A stretch of DNA of 64,000 bases, from assembly GCA_002292215.1 (NCBI GenBank), contig DBBN01000126.1:44516-108515 (forward strand), given 5' to 3'. A model generated the notes under the pieces. It worked only from the letters and a program-made list of their open reading frames with translations. It ran no database searches and was not told the origin of the DNA. This DNA is from Glaciecola sp. UBA983. GTDB lineage: Bacteria > Pseudomonadota > Gammaproteobacteria > Enterobacterales > Alteromonadaceae. Numbering within the stretch: the stretch's first letter is position 1; each line of letters starts with the position of its first letter. Shown here one piece after another: positions 25,148 through 34,306 of this stretch. Made by a program: the position numbers and the translations under genes.

Positions 25148-27394
25148 TTAATTGATGAGGTAAGGCTGGCGATAACCAAACATACCATCTTGTAACATAC
25201 TCTTATTGCGTCGGTTTGACGAAATACCTTTAAAACTAAATTGCAATGCTATCCCAGAATCAAACTGATTTATATCTTGGATCCCATCATTTGAGTAGCG
25301 GTTGGCTAAGTTGCGTTGCCCGATTAAGCGAACGGACCAACAACATGATTCATATTGCAGACCAACATATGCCTCAATAGTTCGCGATAAACTCCGATCT
25401 TTATACCAACGACCAACCCATTGCCAGCGCTCTGATATCGGCCAAGCCGCACTTAAGCCCATCTGATTAATGGTTTCTTGTGACAAATTGCGAACATATC
25501 TGTGGGATAATTGTATCAGACTTTGCTTGTCTTTGCGGTATTCTAACGAAACACTACTGCGTTCTACTTTATCGATTTGTGTTGCTAGCTGTAATTGAGA
25601 ATGTGCAAACCAGCGCTGTGATAACCTGAAATCAAATTCTGCAGCTAACGCTGAAGTTTGCACCGTTTGGGTTTGGTTGAGTAGACGTGATTCATCTAAG
25701 TAAAAAATTTGTCCAACACTAATCGATGCGCGTTCTTGATTATTGCCATCCATGATCCGCGAACTTAAGCCAATGGTTAGTTGGTTATTATCACTGATGC
25801 GGTCTAAACCACTAAATGCTTGGCCTCGAAATAAACCATTAACGTTGTTAAGTAGCTGCGCTGAATCATACAACCCAATGTCGTTTTGCTCCGCATAAGA
25901 CGTGTATAAGTACTGAATTTTGGGTTCTAATGTGATGATTCCATCCGTATCGGTAAACGATTGAGGACGTTCAAAAAAAACAGCACCAAACAAGCGGGCT
26001 TGACCAATATTACGGTTCACACTAGGCGCTAAATCAGAATCACTCAGATGACGTTGTTGATAATAAGTGGAGTACCACGTTAAATCCGCACTCAGTTGTG
26101 TGCCCGGTGTAACCTGGTTATAACTAAGTGTTGGGGCAAAATGAGCACGGGTTGCTGTCGGTAATTGTGGATTGTGGTTATCGAAATAACTCAACTCTGA
26201 ATGGATATCTAAACGCCAATTTGGATCTAATACCTGGGTATAATCAAGCGCAATGTGCGGCAAAGCACGATAGTTATTTGCCGTTTCCCCGATGACATCA
26301 AAATCTTGAAAAGTCGTTTGCACGGTTAAGTTGGGAGAGTGATACAACCATCCTATTGCACGGTTAACATACGTGTCAGCACGATTATAAAAATCCGACC
26401 CTAAATCAACAATATAGTTTTCATCACTGATTTGATTAAAATCGACATACCATTGTAGATTTTCAGTCACATTACCTTGGTGTTGTACACGTAAAAAGTA
26501 GCGCGCATCATCATTAATATAATCATCATCTGAAGCAAGGTATTCAAGGGTCACTTCGCCTTGTTGATGCGCAGTTAAATACCTAAATTCACTATTAAAC
26601 TGAATGCCTCGGTTGGTCAGTAAGCGAGGGGTTAAGGTCGCATCTAAATTAGGAGCGATATTCCAGTAGAAGGGTTGGGAAATATCAACGCCATTGGCGC
26701 TGGATGAGGAAATGTTGGGAAAGAGCAAGCCTGATTGACGTTGTGAGGTAACCGGAAAGGCAAAGTAAGGTAAATACAGCACTGGGAAACCCGCCACATA
26801 AAAGCGCGTGTTAAAGGCTTGTCCGAGATTACCCGCTTCACCAATATTGAGTTGTGACGCTTTAATCGACCAATCCTGTTGGTTTAAAGGACAGGTGGTA
26901 AAGCTCACTGTATCAAGCGTTAAACCTGATTTGCTATTAATGCTAATTTGTTCAGCCAACCCATTGCCGTTGATACTAGCAAGTTGGTAACGGGCGTTGC
27001 TGATTACAAATGAATCGGTGATGCCATTGAGGGAAATCGATTCACTTGTTACTTCTAGTTGATCATTAACAAACCCGACTTCGCCTACGGCTACGACACC
27101 ATTGCCATTATCAGTCACAATCGCTTCATCTGCGAATATCTGACCGCGCGAAGTGATAATATTCACATTGCCGCTAAATTGCGCACGCTGTGTTAAAGTC
27201 ATGGTGGCAGAATCTGCTGTCACGACAACGGCATTAGGATCAAAGGTGGTGTTAGCGTTAAGTACTTCAGGAGCAAATAGTGCAGGATTAGCGCATTGGA
27301 GTAAATCAATCGGCTCACTTTGAGCCTGTGCTTGCGCATTGCCGGAGGCAATCGCTAGGATCGCTGCGAAGATAAGGGTAACGGCAAATTTCAT
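25148..27394 (-). CDS. lptD: LPS-assembly protein LptD
   Basis: Outer-membrane beta-barrel translocon that inserts lipopolysaccharide into the outer leaflet with LptE. It has 748 residues with a signal peptide (1-24), an N-terminal OstA/LptA-like jellyroll (about 50-160, AQFSGNVNIITSRGQIFADEA) and a C-terminal barrel. The four Cys of the LptD disulfide network are visible: Cys34 (LLQCANP), Cys168 (TTCPLN) and the adjacent pair at about 684-685 (ESCCWSV). It heads the cluster with surA and is divergent from djlA across 175 bp. I saw no clear sigma-E promoter in that gap. Confidence 0.96.
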   Translation of the reverse strand: MKFAVTLIFAAILAIASGNAQAQAQSEPIDLLQCANPALFAPEVLNANTTFDPNAVVVTADSATMTLTQRAQFSGNVNIITSRGQIFADEAIVTDNGNGVVAVGEVGFVNDQLEVTSESISLNGITDSFVISNARYQLASINGNGLAEQISINSKSGLTLDTVSFTTCPLNQQDWSIKASQLNIGEAGNLGQAFNTRFYVAGFPVLYLPYFAFPVTSQRQSGLLFPNISSSSANGVDISQPFYWNIAPNLDATLTPRLLTNRGIQFNSEFRYLTAHQQGEVTLEYLASDDDYINDDARYFLRVQHQGNVTENLQWYVDFNQISDENYIVDLGSDFYNRADTYVNRAIGWLYHSPNLTVQTTFQDFDVIGETANNYRALPHIALDYTQVLDPNWRLDIHSELSYFDNHNPQLPTATRAHFAPTLSYNQVTPGTQLSADLTWYSTYYQQRHLSDSDLAPSVNRNIGQARLFGAVFFERPQSFTDTDGIITLEPKIQYLYTSYAEQNDIGLYDSAQLLNNVNGLFRGQAFSGLDRISDNNQLTIGLSSRIMDGNNQERASISVGQIFYLDESRLLNQTQTVQTSALAAEFDFRLSQRWFAHSQLQLATQIDKVERSSVSLEYRKDKQSLIQLSHRYVRNLSQETINQMGLSAAWPISERWQWVGRWYKDRSLSRTIEAYVGLQYESCCWSVRLIGQRNLANRYSNDGIQDINQFDSGIALQFSFKGISSNRRNKSMLQDGMFGYRQPYLIN

Positions 27395-27569
27395 GAAAGC
27401 GCATGGAGTCCAAAATTCAAGTAAAGGCGATTTTAAAGGTTTATGGCTAAATTTCCATGTTTAAGTCGTAAAAATCCCTTTTTCATTGATTTTTTTTCAT
27501 AAAATGTGTTTATTGCCAATCCGACGACGGTTATAGTAGCGTTATATCAAGTGTTACAGTGACTAAATA

Positions 27570-28472
27570 ATGCCATTCATGGGAAAATTACTAGGGTTTG
27601 TGTTCGGATTTTTATTGCTTAAATTACCTGGGGCAATACTTGGCTTAATTGCTGGGCATATGTTCGATAAAGGAATGAGCAATGATTTCTCTCGTTCAGG
27701 TGGATTTGGACGCTTTTTTGCTGATAACGAAAGATTGCAAAGTAGTGCCATATTTTTTCATGCTTTGTTTGCTTGTTTAGGGCATATAGCCAAAGCTGAT
27801 GGTGCGGTTACTCAGTCTGAGATCAATGTCGCCTTAAAGCTTATGGATGACATGCAGCTTAATGAAAATGACCGGCGAGAGGCTCAGCAAGCGTTTCGCG
27901 AAGGTAAAGATCCGCAATTTCCTTTAGAACATATCTTAAAAGATTTAAAGCACGATTTACATGGTCAAAGAATCATTCTGCAAGCCTTTTTAGAAATGCT
28001 TATCGAAGCCTCTTTTGCCGATGGGCAGTTATCGGTCAGTGAAGTCGAAGTACTTGATAAAGTGGCTATAGGGCTTGGTTTCGGGCATAAAGATCTGGAT
28101 CGCTTGATCCGTAAATTCGAAGCCGAACTGCGCTTTCGCCAACGCCAAGATGCGTTTAGTCAAGCCCGCGATGAAGCCCGTTCTCGCGCACAAGAACAAG
28201 CTAATGCCTGGCGTGACAAAGCTCAACAACAATATACTCGGGCGCCTCAATATTCAGATAAACAACGCCTGACGGATGCGTACCGCATTTTAAATGTCGC
28301 ACCGACAGCTGATGAAAAAACACTCAAGCGCGCCTACAAAAAAGCTATGAATGAACATCATCCTGATAAATTAATTGCTAAAGGGTTGCCTAAACAAGCT
28401 ATGGAGTTAGCCAAAGTTAAAGCGCAGGATATTCAAGCGGCTTATGAGCTAATCAAAAGAACGCGGCCTTAA
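27570..28472 (+). CDS. djlA: DnaJ-like membrane chaperone DjlA
   Basis: Membrane-anchored J-domain protein, 300 residues. The N-terminal membrane segment resembles E. coli DjlA (GKLLGFVFGFLLLKLPGAILG, then GLIAGHMFDKG). The central TerB-like helical domain (about 60-190) includes ADGAVTQSEINVALKLM and ASFADGQLSVSEVEVL. The C-terminal J domain (about 233-300) has the HPD motif in NEHHPDKL. It stimulates DnaK and in enterics feeds envelope stress signalling. It sits divergent from lptD, as in E. coli, and only 11 bases before the likely xerD start. Confidence 0.94.
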   Translation: MPFMGKLLGFVFGFLLLKLPGAILGLIAGHMFDKGMSNDFSRSGGFGRFFADNERLQSSAIFFHALFACLGHIAKADGAVTQSEINVALKLMDDMQLNENDRREAQQAFREGKDPQFPLEHILKDLKHDLHGQRIILQAFLEMLIEASFADGQLSVSEVEVLDKVAIGLGFGHKDLDRLIRKFEAELRFRQRQDAFSQARDEARSRAQEQANAWRDKAQQQYTRAPQYSDKQRLTDAYRILNVAPTADEKTLKRAYKKAMNEHHPDKLIAKGLPKQAMELAKVKAQDIQAAYELIKRTRP

Positions 28473-28483
28473 CGGGAGTGAGG

Positions 28484-29389
28484 GTGCTTATCTCGGTAGA
28501 TAACCAACAATCGATGGAAGCATTTTTGCAGATGTTGTATCTAGAAAAGGGCTTATCAGATAACACGTTGTCGGCATATCACACGGATTTGCGTAAATTA
28601 TGTGAATACCTGACGGCGTCTGATTTAGACTTTCGTTTAATTGATATCAATGAAGGGGAAATACGGGATTATTTAAGCCATCGTCAAAGGCATAATTTAT
28701 CCGCCCGCAGCACGGCACGTTGCCTGTCATCTTTAAAAACGTTTATCAAATATTGCCTGTCGGAGCGGATCCGTGAAGATGACCCATTGCGTCATATTAA
28801 ACCACCTAAAATAAAAGTGTCATTACCCGATACGTTAACGGAGCAACAGATAGAAGCATTACTCGACGCTCCAGATGACAATGACGCAATTGGACTGCGT
28901 GATAAAGCGATGTTGGAAGTGTTATATGCCACAGGTTTACGGGTGACTGAGTTGGTGAGTTTACGCTTAGATCAAATCTCGCTACGACAAGGGGTAGTAA
29001 GGGTTATTGGTAAAGGAAATAAAGAACGGTTGGTCCCTTTAGGAGAACCAGCCGTTGAGGCAATAGAAACATTCGTTAAGGCTGGCCGTCCGGAGTTATT
29101 AAAGCATAGTAGTGATGTGGTTTTTCCTAGTTCTCGCGGCACAATGATGACTCGACAAACCTTTTGGTATAGGATTAAATTTTACGCCACGGTTGCCGGT
29201 ATTAAGGTCCATTTATCTCCGCATACATTGCGGCATGCGTTTGCCACGCATCTGTTAAATCATGGTGCGGATTTGCGTGTGGTGCAACTTTTATTAGGTC
29301 ATAGTGATCTATCTACTACCCAAATCTATACCCATGTAGCAACTGAACGATTAACGCATATTATTGCAACGCATCATCCTCGTGGGTAA
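28484..29389 (+). CDS. xerD: Site-specific tyrosine recombinase XerD
   Basis: Chromosome dimer resolvase acting with XerC at dif. About 301 residues from this start. The N-terminal SAM-like core-binding domain (LQMLYLEKGLSDNTLSAYHTDL) is followed by the catalytic domain: Arg in ATGLRVTEL, Lys in GKGNKERLVPL, His-x-x-Arg in SPHTLRHAFATHLL, His in LGHSDLSTTQ and the nucleophile Tyr in QIYTHV. Both start choices are GTG; 28484 has GGGAG five bases upstream whereas 28478 has none. Placed before dsbC and recJ, as in E. coli. Confidence 0.94.
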   Translation: MLISVDNQQSMEAFLQMLYLEKGLSDNTLSAYHTDLRKLCEYLTASDLDFRLIDINEGEIRDYLSHRQRHNLSARSTARCLSSLKTFIKYCLSERIREDDPLRHIKPPKIKVSLPDTLTEQQIEALLDAPDDNDAIGLRDKAMLEVLYATGLRVTELVSLRLDQISLRQGVVRVIGKGNKERLVPLGEPAVEAIETFVKAGRPELLKHSSDVVFPSSRGTMMTRQTFWYRIKFYATVAGIKVHLSPHTLRHAFATHLLNHGADLRVVQLLLGHSDLSTTQIYTHVATERLTHIIATHHPRG

Positions 29390-29394
29390 AGTTA

Positions 29395-29413
29395 CCACTC
29401 TAAAGTAGAGTGG
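29395..29413 (+). terminator. Short hairpin after xerD (weak terminator or processing stem)
   Basis: Perfect 8-bp stem (CCACTCTA / TAGAGTGG) with AAG loop begins 6 bases after the xerD stop. No T run follows, so it may only attenuate or stabilise the message before dsbC. Confidence 0.4.
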
Positions 29414-29530
29414 ATTATAAAATGCGAATTAAGCAGGATTTTTATCTTAAAGATGAATACAATGAACCCTTATTGCGGTCTGTTATAGCAAGCTCAGACC
29501 TTTAACATCGAATTTGGATACCTATAAGTA

Positions 29531-30310
29531 ATGAACAATGTATTAATTAAAAAAGCAATCTTAAGTTTATTCATCCTTGTCAGCATTAGTGCCTGTGCGC
29601 AAGAAGCAGAAGTCACAACGTTTCAATCAGCATCTCTAGCGACTACCAATACCGTTGTATTGAGTGATGAGTTGATTGAAAAGTTTCAAAGTAATACGCG
29701 CTTAAGCATTTTAAATGTTGAGCAAGCGCCGTTAGATAACTTATATCAAATCACGACGGACCGCGGTATTTTCTATCTGTCCAAAGATGGAAAGTTTTTT
29801 ATTAACGCCGTTATCTTTAATCTTGATAAAGGCATGTTAAATGAAACAGATATCGCAATGAATGGTATCCGTTTGCAAAAAGTCACACAAATACGCGATT
29901 CTGGGATTGTCTATAAAGCGCCAAATGAAAAGTATATGGTCGATGTATTTACCGATATTACTTGTGGATATTGCCGTAAATTACACCGTGAAATGCAAGA
30001 TTATCTAGATGCCGGTATTTCGATTCGTTACTTAGCTTACCCGCGCGAAGGACTTAATGGCGATGTTTATAAACAAATGCAATCTATTTGGTGTTCAGCC
30101 AATCCACAAGACGCGATGAACCAAGCTAAAGGTGGTGATACGGTTGCGTCGAAAAGTTGCAAAAATGATGTTGCAACACATTATCAAACAGGCGCTGCGA
30201 TAGGCGTGACTGGTACTCCCAATATTGTCTTAGCTGATGGTTCATTGATTGGTGGTTATCAACCTGCAAAAGCATTATTAGCTGAACTGAACAAGCGTTT
30301 AGGCGAATAA
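29531..30310 (+). CDS. dsbC: Thiol:disulfide interchange protein DsbC
   Basis: Periplasmic disulfide isomerase, 259 residues. N-terminal dimerisation domain (about 35-100) then a thioredoxin-fold catalytic domain with the active site CGYC (Cys145 and Cys148) in FTDITCGYCRKLH, the cis-Pro loop GVTGTPNIV and a second Cys pair (SIWCSANP and SKSCKND). The N-terminus carries ISACAQ after a hydrophobic stretch, which satisfies a lipobox (Cys22), so this copy may be membrane-anchored instead of soluble as in E. coli. Flanked by xerD and recJ, the conserved order. Confidence 0.93.
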   Translation: MNNVLIKKAILSLFILVSISACAQEAEVTTFQSASLATTNTVVLSDELIEKFQSNTRLSILNVEQAPLDNLYQITTDRGIFYLSKDGKFFINAVIFNLDKGMLNETDIAMNGIRLQKVTQIRDSGIVYKAPNEKYMVDVFTDITCGYCRKLHREMQDYLDAGISIRYLAYPREGLNGDVYKQMQSIWCSANPQDAMNQAKGGDTVASKSCKNDVATHYQTGAAIGVTGTPNIVLADGSLIGGYQPAKALLAELNKRLGE

Positions 30311-30311
30311 T

Positions 30312-32120
30312 TTGTCACTATCATCTTCTGCGCAACCGGCTTTCATATCAGATTTAGCTATCGTGCCACGATCTATGCCGAGTGCCTTATCTGATAAGAC
30401 GACTGATGCGCCGGTCTCCTCAGTACTTAGTGCCGAAGATTTTTCAGGCCCTTATGGAGCGATGCTCGCACGCATTTTCCGAACACGTGGCATTGATTCG
30501 TTGTCAGATTTAGCCACAGGCGCCAAAGACTTATTACATTTTAAACAACTCAACGGTATCGCTCAAGCTGTCAAGTTATTGTCCCATGCGGTCACCACAC
30601 AGCAACGTATTGTGATCATTGGTGATTTTGATGCTGATGGTGCAACTAGTACTGCGTTGTGTATGTTGTGTTTACGCGATTTAGGACTCAATAATGTTGA
30701 GTATCTCGTACCTAATCGCTTTGATTTTGGGTATGGCTTATCGCCTGAAATCGTCGATGTGGCAATAAAGCAATTTTCTCCAGACATCTTATTGACGGTT
30801 GATAATGGTATTGCTTGTCATGCTGGTGTAGCGCATGCAAAAGCACTCGGTTTACAGGTGATTATTACTGATCATCACTTACCTGCTGCGACATTGCCCA
30901 ATGCAGATGCTATCGTCAATCCTAACCAGCATCATTGTGAATTTGGATCGAAGCATCTTGCTGGGGTTGGGGTGGCGTTTTATGTATTAAGTGCCCTCAA
31001 AACCAAGCTGATGCAAGAGGGTTGGTTTAATGAGCAGCGGCCGGCACCAAATTTAGCGCAATATTTAGATATCGTTGCGCTTGGTACGGTTGCAGATGTC
31101 GTTAAATTAGATAAAAACAATCGAATATTTGTCTATCAAGGCGTGCAACGCATTCGAGCCGGACGCTGTCGTCCTGGGATCCGTGCGTTATTGGATGTAG
31201 CTAGTAAGCCCACTGATAAAGTTACCTCGATTGACTTAGGGTTCATTTTGGGCCCGAGGCTTAACGCCGCAGGTAGGCTTGAAGATATGGCACAAGGTAT
31301 CGAATGTTTACTGGCCGAAGACTATGACACCGCCCGTGGCATGGCACATACTTTGGATTCACTCAATCGCCAACGCCGAGAAATTGAAGGTCAAATGCGC
31401 GACCAGGCCGAAGCGACGTTAGCTACGTTGCAACTGGATCATGACATTTTACCGGATGGCTTGGTCTTGTTTGATCCTGACTTTCACCAAGGTGTGATTG
31501 GGATTGTCGCTGGGCGTATTAAAGAGCAATATTACCGCCCAACGGTAGTATTTGCGAGTCAAGATGATGGAGAGCTTAAAGGCTCTGCGCGCTCTATTCC
31601 TGGAGTGCATATTCGAGATGTGTTTGATGAGGTCAATACACGTCACCCTGGGATCATCAAAAAGTTTGGTGGGCATGCGATGGCGGCGGGATTATCGATT
31701 GTGCCAGAACAGTTAGCCGCATTTAATTCGGCAATCCTCGAAGTTTTAGCCAAACACATGGCACAGATCCCTAATGAAGCACAAATTCTTAGCGATGGGC
31801 AACTGGCTGCAAGTGACTTAAGTCTAGATTTTGCTAATGCTTTAATGCAATCAGGTCCATGGGGACAAGGTTTTGAAGAGCCTATTTTTGATAATGTATT
31901 TATCCTTGTCAATCAACGCATCGTCGGCGAAAAGCATCTTAAAATGGTGCTGCAGCTAGATAACGTGACGATTGATGCGATTGCTTTTAATGTGGATGTA
32001 GAGGCATGGCCGAACCATCAAGTTACTCAAGTGCATGTCGCGTATAAGCTCAATATTAATGAATTTCGTGGACAACAGTCGGTCCAATGCATGGTGGTGA
32101 AATTTGCCCCCGTTAGATAA
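30312..32120 (+). CDS. recJ: Single-stranded-DNA-specific exonuclease RecJ
   Basis: 5'-3' ssDNA exonuclease of recombination and mismatch repair, 602 residues. DHH phosphoesterase motifs are present: VIIGDFDADGATST, LLTVDNGIA, VIITDHHLP, and in the DHHA1 region PGIIKKFGGHAMAAGLSI; the final OB-like domain includes GQGFEEPIFDN. The start is the TTG one base after the dsbC stop, with AGG about nine bases upstream. This gives an N-terminal extension of about 25 residues over E. coli RecJ, so a downstream ATG at 30375 cannot be excluded, although it lacks a ribosome binding site. Confidence 0.95.
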   Translation: MSLSSSAQPAFISDLAIVPRSMPSALSDKTTDAPVSSVLSAEDFSGPYGAMLARIFRTRGIDSLSDLATGAKDLLHFKQLNGIAQAVKLLSHAVTTQQRIVIIGDFDADGATSTALCMLCLRDLGLNNVEYLVPNRFDFGYGLSPEIVDVAIKQFSPDILLTVDNGIACHAGVAHAKALGLQVIITDHHLPAATLPNADAIVNPNQHHCEFGSKHLAGVGVAFYVLSALKTKLMQEGWFNEQRPAPNLAQYLDIVALGTVADVVKLDKNNRIFVYQGVQRIRAGRCRPGIRALLDVASKPTDKVTSIDLGFILGPRLNAAGRLEDMAQGIECLLAEDYDTARGMAHTLDSLNRQRREIEGQMRDQAEATLATLQLDHDILPDGLVLFDPDFHQGVIGIVAGRIKEQYYRPTVVFASQDDGELKGSARSIPGVHIRDVFDEVNTRHPGIIKKFGGHAMAAGLSIVPEQLAAFNSAILEVLAKHMAQIPNEAQILSDGQLAASDLSLDFANALMQSGPWGQGFEEPIFDNVFILVNQRIVGEKHLKMVLQLDNVTIDAIAFNVDVEAWPNHQVTQVHVAYKLNINEFRGQQSVQCMVVKFAPVR

Positions 32121-32376
32121 ATTATTGCAACAGCACCCACAACTCACTCATTCTCAGGATATGAAAGTCACCTCGCATGTCCAGCGGGAGAAAGATGATT
32201 GGATTTTGCATACCGTCATGTTAGCCAATATTGATGTGCCGTTTGTGTTTAAACGCAAAAAACGCTATCAATCTTTGCAAGGGGCTAACGTTAATTTAAC
32301 CTACTATCCTGCCTCGGTAATGATTGCTGGCATGGAAATGGAACAAATGCGCGTTGTCCGAATCAAAAGGTCATAA
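32104..32376 (+). CDS. Small hypothetical protein between recJ and recO
   Basis: A 90-residue protein that I do not recognise. It starts at a TTG overlapping the recJ end by 17 bases and its stop overlaps the recO start (TAATG), so it is embedded in the operon. Charged N-terminus, then a beta-rich stretch (HTVMLANIDVPFVFKRKKRYQSL, NVNLTYYPASVMIAGMEME). No signal or membrane segment. An ATG at 32161 would give a 71-residue version. The tight fit between two recombination genes argues it is real. A nucleic-acid-related function is only guilt by association. Confidence 0.65.
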   Translation: MPPLDKLLQQHPQLTHSQDMKVTSHVQREKDDWILHTVMLANIDVPFVFKRKKRYQSLQGANVNLTYYPASVMIAGMEMEQMRVVRIKRS

Positions 32377-33107
32377 TGATGAGAGGCGGTAATAGCGTCT
32401 GGGTTAGTGGATTTGTGTTACATCGTAGACCCTACCAAGAAACGAGTTTTTTAGTGGATATGTTTACCCATGAATTAGGTAAAATTCGCTGCGTTGCTCG
32501 CGGCATGCGTAGTGCTAAATCAGATCGTAAAAGTGTATTGCAGCCATTTCAATCGGTTACCTGTGAATTATCGGGTAAAGGTGAGTTAAAATCGGTTAAA
32601 TCCGCCGAAATTAACGCAAAAGGTTATAATTTACAGCATACCGCTTTATTTTGTGGGATGTACCTCAACGAACTCATCAACCGCTGTTTACCTGCGAATA
32701 TACCTTGTCCGGATTTATTTGCCCAATATCAACGTGCCTTATCACATCTACACGCTTCCCTAGAAATTAACGGTACCCTGCATGCAGCCCAAGAAGCAGC
32801 ATTACGGGTGTTTGAATTATCATTGTTAAATGAACTGGGATTTTTACCTGATATCAGTGTCGATGCACATTCGCAAGAAGCGTTATTTGCAACGATGGAT
32901 TATGTGTTTATCCCAGAAGAAGGGATGTTACTTAAACAATGGTATCCCCATTTACGCGCTGTGCCGGGTCAATGGGTTATCAATATGCTCAATGAAGAAT
33001 GGGATCCTAATAGCTTAAAAACGGCTAAGTGGATTACGCGCCAAGCATTACAACCTTTATTAGGCAATAAACCATTAAAAAGTCGTGAATTGTTTGTATC
33101 AAAATAG
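32376..33107 (+). CDS. recO: DNA repair protein RecO
   Basis: RecFOR-pathway protein that helps RecR load RecA onto SSB-coated ssDNA, 243 residues (E. coli 242). The N-terminal OB-fold is visible (VSGFVLHRRPYQETSFLVDMFT, GKIRCVARGMR), followed by the helical domain with YLNELINRCLP and ALRVFELSLLNELGF. The start ATG overlaps the stop of the small upstream gene and is preceded by AAAAGG. The zinc-finger cysteines of some RecO proteins are not apparent, as in E. coli. Confidence 0.94.
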   Translation: MMRGGNSVWVSGFVLHRRPYQETSFLVDMFTHELGKIRCVARGMRSAKSDRKSVLQPFQSVTCELSGKGELKSVKSAEINAKGYNLQHTALFCGMYLNELINRCLPANIPCPDLFAQYQRALSHLHASLEINGTLHAAQEAALRVFELSLLNELGFLPDISVDAHSQEALFATMDYVFIPEEGMLLKQWYPHLRAVPGQWVINMLNEEWDPNSLKTAKWITRQALQPLLGNKPLKSRELFVSK

Positions 33108-33154
33108 CGATTAAGCCATAATTAACGCATTGTTTTTACTCAGAGAAATCCATC

Positions 33155-33916
33155 ATGCAAATCAAAGAAGTCTTACTCGGTGTCAATATCGATCATGTTG
33201 CTACATTACGTAATGCACGTGGAACCTCTTATCCTGATCCGGTGCATGCCGCAGATATTGCTGAGCGTGCCGGTGCTGACGGCATTACGGTACATTTGCG
33301 TGAAGACCGCCGCCATATTAATGACCGCGATGTTGAAATTTTAGCGCGCACGTTAAATACACGGATGAATCTAGAAATGGCCGTGACAGATGAAATGCTC
33401 GCGATTGCGAAGCGGACTAATCCTGCATTTTGTTGTTTAGTCCCAGAAAAACGTGCTGAATTAACCACCGAAGGCGGGTTAAATGTCGCAGGTAACTTGT
33501 CACGTATGCAAGATGCATGTGGCATGCTAGCTGAGCAGGGTATTTTGGTGTCGTTGTTTATTGATGCCGAGCCAGAGCAAATTGACGCTGCGGTTGCCTG
33601 TAAGGTGCCCTATATCGAAATTCATACTGGGCAATATGCAGACGCACCCACTATTGCTCAGCAACAACAAGAACTCGCAAAATTAACCGCAGGCATTCAA
33701 TATGCGCACCACAAAGGTCTACATGTTAATGCCGGTCATGGTTTGCATTATCATAATGTGAAGCCTATCGCAGCGTTACCTGAGATTGTTGAGCTGAATA
33801 TCGGGCATGCAATTATGGCACGAGCGATGTTCGATGGACTGGCTAAAGCGGTGAGTGATATGCGCGCATTGATGCAAGAAGCTAGGTTGCAAGGACTCAT
33901 CGAGTTGGGCCAATAA
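33155..33916 (+). CDS. pdxJ: Pyridoxine 5'-phosphate synthase
   Basis: Closes the pyridoxine ring from 1-deoxyxylulose 5-phosphate and the PdxA product; TIM barrel of 253 residues. Family motifs: [73 protein letters not shown] and [12 protein letters not shown]. It follows recO and directly precedes acpS (1 base apart), an order shared with E. coli. Confidence 0.97.
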   Translation: MQIKEVLLGVNIDHVATLRNARGTSYPDPVHAADIAERAGADGITVHLREDRRHINDRDVEILARTLNTRMNLEMAVTDEMLAIAKRTNPAFCCLVPEKRAELTTEGGLNVAGNLSRMQDACGMLAEQGILVSLFIDAEPEQIDAAVACKVPYIEIHTGQYADAPTIAQQQQELAKLTAGIQYAHHKGLHVNAGHGLHYHNVKPIAALPEIVELNIGHAIMARAMFDGLAKAVSDMRALMQEARLQGLIELGQ

Positions 33917-33917
33917 T

Positions 33918-34304
33918 ATGGCGATTGTGGGTATGGGGACGGATATAGTACAAATATCACGGTTTGGTTCATCACAAGAGCCTGCTAAACCTGAGGGATT
34001 AGCCAAAAAAATCCTCACTCCAGATGAGTTAGCCACTTATATTAATCATGCGCATCCACATCGTTTTCTAGCCAAACGCTTTGCAGTAAAAGAAGCTGCG
34101 GTGAAAGCCTTAGGCACTGGGATAGGTCATGGCGTAAGTTGGCAAAATCTATGGTTAACCCATACCGACAAAGGTCAGCCACAGCTACAATTTAGTGGTG
34201 GTTTTGCCGAATATGCAGCACAGTTAGGGGTCACGCATTCTCATACTTCCATTTCCGATGAACAAGCATACGCAGTGGCGACTGTTATTTTAGAGGCGCA
34301 ATAA
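33918..34304 (+). CDS. acpS: Holo-[acyl-carrier-protein] synthase
   Basis: Transfers 4'-phosphopantetheine from CoA to apo-ACP; 128 residues. The Mg-binding Asp lies in GMGTDIVQISRF and the second signature is RFLAKRFAVKEAAVKALGTGI with its conserved Glu. The C-terminal strand SISDEQAYAVATVIL is typical. It lies between pdxJ and rlmD with gaps of 1 and 2 bases, so these genes must be co-transcribed. Confidence 0.96.
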   Translation: MAIVGMGTDIVQISRFGSSQEPAKPEGLAKKILTPDELATYINHAHPHRFLAKRFAVKEAAVKALGTGIGHGVSWQNLWLTHTDKGQPQLQFSGGFAEYAAQLGVTHSHTSISDEQAYAVATVILEAQ

Positions 34305-34306
34305 TC

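Noticed and set aside
27395-27569. Sigma-E promoter for lptD
   Set aside because: No GGAACTT-like -35 with a correctly spaced TCAAA-like -10 on the minus strand.
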